Assembly (NCBI GenBank): GCA_030734395.1
Contig: JAUZTG010000023.1
Location: 372,001-436,000, forward strand
Length of the DNA: 64,000 bases
Source of the DNA: Sarocladium kiliense
Lineage: Eukaryota; Ascomycota; Sordariomycetes; Hypocreales; Sarocladiaceae
Reading direction: 5' to 3'
The notes below the pieces were generated by a model that worked only from the letters and a program-made list of their open reading frames with translations, was not told the DNA's origin and searched no databases. Shown here one piece after another: positions 56,520-64,000 of the stretch (position 1 is the stretch's first letter; each line of letters opens with the position of its first letter). The position numbers and the translations under genes are program-made.

Positions 56520-57426
56520 ATGGGAGAGTCACGGTTGGTTTCCAAACCCATGCCCTCGGGTTCCTGACATTTTGCTGACGCGTACCACAGGCAAGAACTC
56601 GTTCAGTGGCTGAACAGCCTCCTCCAGCTCAACATCACCAAGGTCGAGCAATGCGGCACTGGGTGCGTTTGGTTCAACCCCTCATCGGCCGGTGGCCGCT
56701 TTACTGACCCTCGATTACAGAGCTGCGCTATGCCAGGTTTTCGACAGCATTTACATGGACGTTCCTATGAGCCGTGTCAAGTTCAACGTCAACGGTGAAT
56801 GGGCATACGTCCAGAACTTCAAAATCCTCCAAAGTGAGTTTGCCAGTCGACCAGGCGTGGGCCTCATAATAGTCGCTAATCACTTCCGTCCAGACACATT
56901 CACCAAGCACCAGATCGACAAGCCGATCCCCGTCGAGGCCCTCGTCAAGTGCAAAATGCAGGATAACCTCGAGTTTCTCCAGTGGACGAAGAAGTTCTGG
57001 GACCTCAACTTCCCCGACCACGACTACGACGCAGTTTCGCGTAGAAAGGGTGCCCCACTAGGTGCTGCTGGTGGTGCCGCAAGACCTGCGCCAGCTGCTA
57101 CACGACGAGCTGCTGGTGGCGGTGGCACAACCCCAAGCGGTGGCCCAAGAGTCGCCCGGGCTGCTGGCCCTGGTACTGCCGCTCTACAGACCGAGAACGC
57201 GACCCTGAAGGAGACTGTTACTGGACTCGAGAGGGAACGCGACTTCTACTTCAGCAAGCTTCGGGATATTGAGCTTCTCATTCAGCAAGCTGTTGAGGAA
57301 GACCCCAAGTTGGAGGAGCAAGAGGATGGCCTTATCAAGCAGATCCAGGCCATTCTGTACTCGACAGAAGAAGGCTTCGAGATCCCGGCGGAGGGAGACG
57401 GCCTCGACGATCAGGAGACATTCTAA
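56520..57426 (+). CDS. MAL3: EB1-family microtubule plus-end tracking protein (Mal3/Bim1), 243 aa
   Basis: Binds growing microtubule ends and recruits partners. Four exons: 56520-56533 (only 14 nt, MGES plus two bases), 56591-56662, 56721-56833 and 56894-57426; introns GT-AG, phase-exact. The calponin-homology domain begins GESRQELVQWLNSLLQLNIT and continues AALCQVFDSIYMDVPMSRVK, FNVNGEWAYVQNFKILQNTF, VEALVKCKMQDNLEFLQWTK and the FWDLNFPDHDYDAVSRRKG end. An Ala/Gly/Arg-rich basic linker follows. The C-terminal coiled coil and EB-homology segment is ERDFYFSKLRDIELLIQQAV, where the FYF-KLRxIE signature is diagnostic. The acidic tail ends DDQETF rather than the metazoan EEY/F, as common in fungi. 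Confidence 0.94.
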
Positions 57427-58450
57427 GTGGTGGATGCTTGGAAATGCGTCCAGGCAGAACCGGCTGATGACCATGATGTTTTGAAGAGCGAATCAGTAAG
57501 GCAGGCAGCAAGATTTGCGCGGAGGCGAGGACTGAGCTACGGGCTACTTGTTTGAGGCATGGCGAGGCGCTACAAGTCATAAGAGTGACAGGAGCACATG
57601 ATGTCTGAAAAGTACAATCAATGACCAAGTCTTGTTAAGTTTCGTGCAGGACTTCTAGTGGTGATGCCCAACTTCCCTTAGTCCTAGTGAGCTTTTCAGC
57701 ACTTCCACTTACTGGGTCGCTTGCCGATGTGTGCAACATGGCTTTCTACAGGGGAAGACTTGACACCACTGAACACATCGTATTGACATATCGGCTGAAT
57801 GCAACTATAGGAATTCGAAGCTGAGATGTGCTGGGGCGATTTGGAAGGTTACAACAGAGCTAGGCGGTTGAAGTGAGCGGCACACGACTGTATATCGCAA
57901 AGCAAGCTCGCTTGCAGATGCCGAGTCTTAGGGTAGACCGCGCAAATGAAAAGGGCTATTGGGAGAAACAAAGGCGTTGAGTCCCCCACGATGCCCTCGT
58001 CTTTCACGGATCGGATGACATTAAAGTTTGGGGAAGGCTAGAAGCTGTGACCTCAGTAGTGATGAAAGATCGGGGCCATTATTGCACCCGGCGCAGGTAG
58101 CAGGTCATCACTACCAGGCGAGGTGGGTGCTATGATCAGGGATCAACGGACCTCAACCCAGTGAAGAATAACCCAGAGAGATAAACTGGCTATTGATTTG
58201 TTGTTTTGGAATCTCTGCCGAAGATTCGAACCGCGAATAACGTAATTCTACAGTGCACCCGACGACTTAGTCAAGAGTCGCTCCGCTCTCCAAGTCTCGC
58301 CCTGGTACTAGCCTGGAGAGCAAACCCGGGCGTTTACTATTATATTAGCCTCTGCCGAATCTCCACCACCTCGTCTCTCTCCGTTCGCGTTACTCCATCA
58401 TCCTTCTTACCCCATCTGTTCTCATTCGGTGCGTCAGACATTTGATCGCC
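57427..58450. other. Intergenic 1 kb, nothing recognised
   Basis: 3' region of the EB1 gene and the promoter of the third Zn2Cys6 gene. No supported frame or repeat. Confidence 0.45.
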
Positions 58451-60262
58451 ATGCCAGTTATACGACGGATACCCGATAATAAAAGACGGTCCCGCAAAGG
58501 CTGCATTCCATGTCGGAAACGTCGGAGAAAATGTTCGTCACCCCCATCGCTGCAACGGAGTAGAACTCTGCATCATTACTTACAGTTTCAGGTGATGAAC
58601 AAAGACCCCAATGCGGGATCTGTCTCGCGAGAAACGTGACATGCGAGTACAAGGAGTGGACTTTTGTATCCGGTATTCATTCGTCGCTTCGTACAGATCA
58701 TGATATGCGACAACAAAGTATCGATGAAGCCGATTCATTAATGGTTAGTCCTTTCGCAGCTCCTAGCCGCTAATTCGTACTGACTCTACCATGCCAGCCC
58801 GTGCCTGATGGATTGCAATCCTTCGCCGCATCAAGTCCTGCTCCAGATGAATCGCACTTAGAGAGCTCTATAGCTAGTATTGCAAGAGCCGAGCCGTTGG
58901 ATGCTCCTCAAAACGCAACATCGGATAATCCCCAATCAGTCCCATCAACTAGTCGCTCTCAACAACTACACAATGGTGGACAAATCCCAACACCATCCCG
59001 ATGGAACGAAACTGTCTTGTCTGAGCAGAACTCTTCGGAAAGGGAATTGGCTATGCTTCGTTTCCGGTACCAGATAGTACCCTGGCTCGACGCAAATGCC
59101 CCAAGATCCACCTTTGGGCCAAAGATCACGACATTGGCGGCTGAGAAGTCAGTCATCATGGACGCTATCATCTGGGTTGCTATGCGTCGAAGCAAGAGTA
59201 GCTCGAGCTCTACCAGCCAGGACGCAGAACAGCACCTTATCCAACAATTACGACACAGGTTGTCTTTAGAAGACAGTTTTGTCAGTGATATTGGACAGTC
59301 GCTGCTTGCTCTAGGCAACTTCTTTTACACCTGCCCATGCGACTGGCCGAACTTGTACTCCGATAGCACAACAGTGAGACAACGGTACCAGTTCTTCGAT
59401 AGCCAGGAAGAGCCATTACGGACCCTTGATCGGTTTCACTTCAAAACAGGTACTTTTGTTTCTCTCGAAATAGTATTACAGACTGCAGACTGACTTCAGC
59501 TGTACAGAACTCGCCGCTTCTATAATAGCGACCAGAGTCCCAGCGCTACCATCCATCACGCTGCTGAATGAGACTTTCCTGAGCCTAGCCCATTCACCAT
59601 CAGAGATTTATAACGACTGTTTGATACACCTTGCGGCATGTTGCCGCCTCATCCACAACGAGATCCTACCACTCTTAAACGGTGCTACGCCGTTACAATC
59701 GCCAGGTCACGACTCGTACCCCCTAGTATGGGCGACATGGACCACACTATGGGCTCGATGCGTGCAATGGTTTCGCGACCGTCCGCCAGATATGCTCCCC
59801 CTTCTTGAAAGCCCCGAAGTCGACCAAGCCTCTTCCACCAACACGCCATTCACTGCAGACATCTACTCTAGCGCCATCGCGATGCAGGCAAACCTCGCAA
59901 TTCACTTCTCCTCGCTTCTCCTACTGTCATACAAACCAAGACTGGTCAAGCTCTCGTCGACACCCCATCGCTTAAACTCAAGGGGTTGGCATGCTCAGAA
60001 GCTCGCTAAGTTGGCTTTATGGAATAGGTTTCCTGATCTATGGGATCCGGTCGTGGTAGCGACAGTCGTTCGCATAGCAAGAGACATGACCTATGCTTCT
60101 CAGCAGGAAGCCCTTCTCTTGTGTCTTCAGCGAATTGAAGACGCGACCAAAATTCCACTTGAAAGTGAGGTTGCCGATCTGCAGCAGTTCTGGTCGTCGT
60201 CTCGGCACACTAACGCGCCTACACACGCTCATGCCTATAATGGCGATATTGTGACTCGATGA
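58451..60262 (+). CDS. Zn2Cys6 transcription factor next to ribokinase, 546 aa
   Basis: Four exons: 58451-58532, 58592-58743, 58798-59449 and 59508-60262, introns 54-59 nt, phases agree. The first intron splits the zinc cluster: exon 1 ends GCIPCRKRRRK plus one base, exon 2 supplies C-DEQRPQ-CGIC-LARNVT-C. The spacing C18-x2-C21-x6-C28-x6-C35-x2-C38-x6-C45 is the canonical one, so this is a textbook cluster preceded by basic residues. Residues 80-200 are Ser/Gln-rich. The rest is the helical fungal regulator domain of the Fungal_trans_2 type (LAMLRFRYQIVPWLDANAPR, SLLALGNFFYTCPCDWPN, LPSITLLNETFLSLAHSP). The third donor (gtactt) is weak. It converges on the ribokinase gene with only 40 bp between stops, so it may regulate ribose or nucleoside use. 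Confidence 0.85.
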
Positions 60263-60302
60263 GATGGATGGACACGGTACTTTTAATGGACGAGTTATTT
60301 CT

Positions 60303-61346
60303 CTATGGCGGTGTGGATGTCATTTCATCTTTCCATGGTATGGAAACCTGCGCTCCTAGTCGAGAAACCGTCTTCGACGACGCCCGAATTCCAGACCGAA
60401 CTGCGGTTTCTATATCGAACTGCTCTGATCGTTGCTCAACGCCTGCAACTTCAACTGCGTACGCACCAATGAACGTATCACCAGCGGCCGTTGTGTCGAC
60501 TACCTCGACCTTGGGAGCGGGAACGAGCCCTTTGGCACCCGGTTCATTGGCGTAGTAAGCGCCTCTTCCACCAAGAGTGATAACAACATTTCGCACCCCC
60601 CATTCAAGGAAGCTGGCGGCTGCTTGCTCAACAACTGAGTCATCTTCGAACTCAGACTCGTTTTTCCCTAACAACAACGCTGCCTCGGTCTCGTTGAGAA
60701 TCAGATGTGCCAGGCCTTGGTAGACCTCGGCTTGGAGAGCCTGGGCGGGTGCAGGGTTAAGCAGCACGGAAGTTCCCATTGCATTTGCGGCTTTGAAAGC
60801 CTGCATGACCGTGTCCAAGGGAATTTCGAGCTGCATGATGAGCAAAGCTGGAGTAGGGCCTGGAATCTCGGTGAAGTGGCCTGGCCGAAGAGTGTTGTTG
60901 GCTCCTGGTGAAAGAACTATGCGATTCTGGCCCGTTGGTTCGTCAACGATGATCATGGCAATGCCAGTCTGCGCCTCGGCTCCGCCCTCTCGATTTACCG
61001 TGACTGAACCTATTCCGACATCGTAAGACCTGAGGCTATTGAGCAGAACGGAACCATATGCGTCAGCTCCGACAGCACCGATCATCGATACATTTACGCT
61101 TGGGCTCTTCAGGTCGGAAGACCTGGAAAGTTTCGCACAAGCAACGGCTTGATTCGCGCCCTTTCCACCAGGGAAGACGGAAAACCGAGTTGACGTTATT
61201 GTCTCTCCAGGAAGTGGATGGTGTGGAACGTAGGATACGAGGTCAATGTTCAGAGAGCCTAGAACACTGATGACAGGGGTGGATGAAGACATGGCTGTTT
61301 CCTTTGAGCCCATCAATGTGCTTAGATTCGAACATTTGAACAACAT
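60303..61346 (-). CDS. RBK1: Ribokinase (PfkB family), 347 aa
   Basis: Phosphorylates D-ribose to ribose 5-phosphate with ATP in the cytosol, feeding the pentose phosphate pathway. Single exon; the first ATG is at 61346, but MSSSTPVISVLGSLNID (Met 19) may be the real start since the PfkB core begins there. Motifs: GSLNIDLVSYV, the ribose-binding GGKGANQAVACAKL, QTGIAMIIVDEPTGQNRIVL, LLNPAPAQAL, LILNETEAALLLG (NxxE), VVITLGGRGAYY and the catalytic DTTAAGDTFIGAYAV with the Asp general base and anion hole. Fungal-type insertions are small. It lies between a convergent Zn2Cys6 gene and, upstream on the same strand, a second regulator-type gene. Confidence 0.92.
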   Translation of the reverse strand: MLFKCSNLSTLMGSKETAMSSSTPVISVLGSLNIDLVSYVPHHPLPGETITSTRFSVFPGGKGANQAVACAKLSRSSDLKSPSVNVSMIGAVGADAYGSVLLNSLRSYDVGIGSVTVNREGGAEAQTGIAMIIVDEPTGQNRIVLSPGANNTLRPGHFTEIPGPTPALLIMQLEIPLDTVMQAFKAANAMGTSVLLNPAPAQALQAEVYQGLAHLILNETEAALLLGKNESEFEDDSVVEQAAASFLEWGVRNVVITLGGRGAYYANEPGAKGLVPAPKVEVVDTTAAGDTFIGAYAVEVAGVEQRSEQFDIETAVRSGIRASSKTVSRLGAQVSIPWKDEMTSTPP

Positions 61347-61606
61347 TGTTTCCTACTTGGCCAAGGCTTTATATGATGAGTAGAAGACCATAGGGCCATC
61401 GCAACATACTCCACACTGGCCTGGATGCACTATGCTAGAAAAGGGTGTCTTACGCGATGGCTGGCAGACAGTAAGCACGCCGGAGCAGGGAATACTCATC
61501 GTAACACCTGGATGTAATTCGGTACTAGCTGGTAGATTGCGCTGTCCACTACTGTAAATGCTGGCCGTCGTCGGGTATCAGCTTGCCGCATGATCTTCTA
61601 TGGTTC

Positions 61607-62962
61607 CTACAGCGTGTCCAATAAGGCCCCAACATCGTAGCCCCATTCCGCCTCGAGGTCTGTCAATCTCCAGAGCGCGCCCCATCCTGTAGTGTGATCA
61701 ATAGACTTCAACAACCTAGCGATCTGTTTCCTCTCATTAACATGCGAGAACAACCTCCCCGCTATATAAAGCGGCTGTATGGAATTCACGAGGCTGCCCG
61801 GATGAAGGCTTGCACATGAAATACCACAGACCTGTCGTGCATGCCACAACGCTAAACACTGTGAGTCCGAATCATGGCGCATCTCCAACATGAGGATACA
61901 CGCAGTGTGGAAGATTTGGGTGCTGGAGATGGCGGCCCAGTGAGGGAAGAGCATGGCTGGGAAGATCTGCTTATCGCCTGCTTCTGCCATGCTGATCGGC
62001 CTCATCGATGGCGGAAGCTGTTCCAGCCAGAATTGTAGTTCATCCCAGAGATGTTGCCACTGTTCTTGAAAAGGCCTACTATCATGGAAATCTGCTCTTC
62101 CAAGCTCTAGATTCTGCGTCCTTCGGAATCTTAGATCGCAGACCTTTATGCATAGATAAATGGCCCAGTTGGCTTGCATGTCCGGTGAATCGCGGCTCCT
62201 CCGACGGAACAGGTCTTGCACATAACCTTCAATTTGTTCAGAGGATGTCAACGACTTCGGGGCTGATGGAACCCATCTTGCAAGAGGAAGCACAGCGGTT
62301 TCTGTTCCATCGGATATGATAGCTCCGCATAACTCCATTCTGGCATAGCACCAGAAAACAGCCTGAGGGAGGCCACCAGAGAAGCCATCAACTCCAAAGA
62401 ACTCGAATAGGGAGGCACAGCCCTCAACATGGCGTTTCCAGTTCTTCGAGCCGCCCGACATGAGCTCGAAAACAGCAAGGATGCAGGCTGTCACCAGCAT
62501 ATTCGGATCCTTGGCCTGTAACCCCGGGCTTAGTAGCCTGATGCTCTCTTGATATAACTCGAGACTGTCACAGTCACCCTCACGCGTTAATCCTCTGCGT
62601 TCCATCTGTCTGGACGAAAAGGCCAGCATAGCATATAACAAAGCCGGCGACTTCTGTGCCATGCGCGGCACATGGATTTGGAAATGCTTGTCCTCATCGA
62701 ACTTATCCAGGTAGGGTGCACAATCTGTGACCCAATTCTGGAGATAGGAGATCAGTCGGGCATTAGGGATATTGACAGTGACGCTGGAGAAGTTGAGAGT
62801 CTGCGGAGACTCCGAACCTGGAGGTGCTGACTCTGCTTCCGGGGTGCAGGATGCGCTGGGTGAGAGGCCGGAAAGGCCAGCGAAGAGGACGGAGCGGAGT
62901 TCTTCTTGAAGTTCGATAAAGCGTGGATCAAGGGAGAAATCCTCGGCGGGGAAAAAGCTCAT
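61607..62962 (-). CDS. Fungal_trans_2-type regulator lacking a visible zinc cluster, about 451 aa
   Basis: From the ATG at 62962 (MSFFPAEDFSLDPRFIELQ) the single long exon encodes a fungal-specific transcription-factor domain: LISYLQNWVTDCAPYLDKFD, FQIHVPRMAQKSPALLYAML, AFSSRQMERRG, LLVTACILAVFELM-type helix (MLVTACILAVFELMSGGSKN), WKRHVEGCASLFEFFG and GLPQAVFWCYARMELCGAII. This is the C-terminal architecture of many Zn2Cys6 proteins, yet no Cys6 cluster precedes it. Upstream, an open stretch to 63296 could be joined by a gtaagg...ctcag intron of only 37 nt (62964-63000), but its sequence also has no zinc cluster. So it is either a cluster-less co-regulator, a gene with a start exon I cannot see, or a truncated gene. 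It is adjacent to the ribokinase gene. Confidence 0.75.
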   Translation of the reverse strand: MSFFPAEDFSLDPRFIELQEELRSVLFAGLSGLSPSASCTPEAESAPPGSESPQTLNFSSVTVNIPNARLISYLQNWVTDCAPYLDKFDEDKHFQIHVPRMAQKSPALLYAMLAFSSRQMERRGLTREGDCDSLELYQESIRLLSPGLQAKDPNMLVTACILAVFELMSGGSKNWKRHVEGCASLFEFFGVDGFSGGLPQAVFWCYARMELCGAIISDGTETAVLPLARWVPSAPKSLTSSEQIEGYVQDLFRRRSRDSPDMQANWAIYLCIKVCDLRFRRTQNLELGRADFHDSRPFQEQWQHLWDELQFWLEQLPPSMRPISMAEAGDKQIFPAMLFPHWAAISSTQIFHTACILMLEMRHDSDSQCLALWHARQVCGISCASLHPGSLVNSIQPLYIAGRLFSHVNERKQIARLLKSIDHTTGWGALWRLTDLEAEWGYDVGALLDTL

Positions 62963-63923
62963 CCTGAGCTGATGCTAGGGTATATGTTCTGATCCCTTAC
63001 TCAACATCGCCTGTTGAAGGCGGCATGGTTGACGATGTCGAGGAGTGTTGCACCGCAGCCGGAGTACATCCCAAATAGGTGCCGTAGCCTAATTCTTCCT
63101 GCCTTTCAATTCCTGTCCTGGAGAAAGTATCGTAGCAATTTTGCTGATCCCCGTGACTTCGAAGGCTCCATCTTCGTGTAATTGACTTCTCACTAGGCCA
63201 GATTGAGGGGTCATACGCGACACAGGTCCAGAGCCACGACTCGGGGGCCATTAGGTCCTGTTTGCACGTAACTTTAATCTGAATCGTGGAAGACATTTCG
63301 TGCAATCGTAACACTAATTCCCAAAAGCAACAAGACACGTGAGACTGAAGAACTTAACCAGCTGAGGTCTTGGCTTTAACAGAGATAGGTATTCTTTGAC
63401 TGAACACTGATCTACGTACTTGCGCTTGAATGCGCGAGATTACCCTACATTCCAACAGTCCGGCACATATGACACCTTAGATCATCCAAATATCTATCAA
63501 GGATGTTGTATCGTAGATGAACGGGCTGTCTTTCAAGGATGATCCCGATCTTTTGGTATGGTATTGCCCTTGTTCAGTCAATAGGATTGTACTCTGTTGT
63601 GGAAAGTAAAGAAAAGAGAAAATGTGCCTTTGTAGAGATGTCGCCGAAATCCATCTAAAACTTCTCCGGAGGCTTAATATTTGCGATATGAGTGGCGGAT
63701 GTATAAGTCTTGGACTGTGATCATATTCAAGGTACATGCCAGTGGTTGGTGTACCAGACGTTGGCTCTGAGACGTTCTTTGCCACACTTTACTTGTTAAT
63801 CAACATGGTACACTCATTCAAGGCTTTTCATGGCGGCGAGGTATACGGCGCCACAATCTCATTGCTATAGAAAGCCGATTAAGATCTCCAGCACCCCCTC
63901 TTCTGATATGTGAGCGGCTACTC
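62963..63923. other. Upstream region of the cluster-less regulator; possible 5' exon
   Basis: 62997-63296 (-) is open and could be a first exon (MSSTIQIKVTCKQDL) of the regulator, though without domain support. 63477-63785 (-) is another open stretch lacking any recognisable feature. The remainder shows nothing. Confidence 0.35.
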
Positions 63924-64000
63924 TTATAGAGCCTGGATATGCTTCGCCTCCTCCTTCTCAAAAGAAGTCTTGCTGCCAGTCGCAGCACCGAGAAGTCCAA
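63924..64000 (-). CDS. Partial gene, C-terminal end only
   Basis: In the minus strand from the window edge one frame reads GLLGAATGSKTSFEKEEAK then HIQAL and stops at 63924. It is charged and helix-like, as C-terminal tails often are, while the other frames are Arg-rich or broken. The start lies beyond the window. Family not recognisable. Confidence 0.3.
   Translation of the reverse strand, partial: GLLGAATGSKTSFEKEEAKHIQAL

Noticed and set aside
62964..63000. 37-nt intron joining an upstream exon to the cluster-less regulator
   Set aside because: Splice ends are canonical, but the length is below normal fungal introns and the upstream exon has no domain, so I kept the ATG at 62962.
63477..63785. 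102-codon minus-strand frame considered as the zinc-cluster exon of the adjacent regulator
   Set aside because: It contains no CxxC pattern and no suitable splice donor linking it to the regulator.

Overview
The window is nuclear DNA of a filamentous ascomycete (Pezizomycotina, most likely a dothideomycete; the order cannot be fixed from the sequence). The evidence is short GT-AG introns of about 45-100 nt with gtaagt/gtnngt donors, three Zn2Cys6 regulators, GPI/Ser-Thr-rich surface proteins, fungal housekeeping genes (DRS1-type helicase, EB1/Mal3, APP1, DIP2/CPS1-like, low-affinity cAMP phosphodiesterase) and AT-rich stretches with decayed gene copies that look RIP-mutated. Genes are monocistronic and often divergent.

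Left part (1-14 kb), gene-poor: a small ABM-family monooxygenase with three exons (1959-2397, -), a large protein with five Cys-rich modules (2996-5503, -), an AT-rich island (about 5.9-6.65 kb), a secreted protein made of Cys/Thr/Pro repeats plus a Gly-rich domain (7573-9565, -) opposite a tiny GPI-type protein (10469-10750, +), and a wrecked otubain-family deubiquitinase gene (about 12.6-13.8 kb) whose stops fit C-to-T mutation.

Candidate catabolic gene cluster (14.3-24.5 kb): amidohydrolase (-), cytochrome b5-like protein (+), a fused fumarylacetoacetate-hydrolase/alpha-beta-hydrolase (-), a GPR1/FUN34/YaaH acetate-type transporter (+) and a Zn2Cys6 regulator (-). Both divergent promoters, and the region upstream of the regulator, carry the same CGG-N6-CGG direct repeat (CCGC[CG]ATCNCCG on one strand). 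This is the sort of site a zinc-cluster protein binds, so the genes are probably co-regulated. The substrate is unknown; a ring or beta-diketone compound cleaved by C-C hydrolases, with a short acid moved by the transporter, is a reasonable guess.

Middle (25-37 kb): an ERG25-like sterol oxidase pseudogene, a single-pass membrane protein, a second Zn2Cys6 regulator, an SDR, a flavin-reductase-like protein with a mitochondrial-looking leader, and a cAMP phosphodiesterase.

Right part (37-64 kb), conserved core: a chromodomain protein, the 1,828-aa DIP2/CPS1-like adenylate-forming protein, a lectin-like single-pass membrane protein, APP1 phosphatidate phosphatase, a DRS1 helicase divergent from EB1, then a ribokinase flanked by a Zn2Cys6 regulator and a regulator that keeps only the fungal transcription-factor domain. 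A partial gene runs off the right edge.
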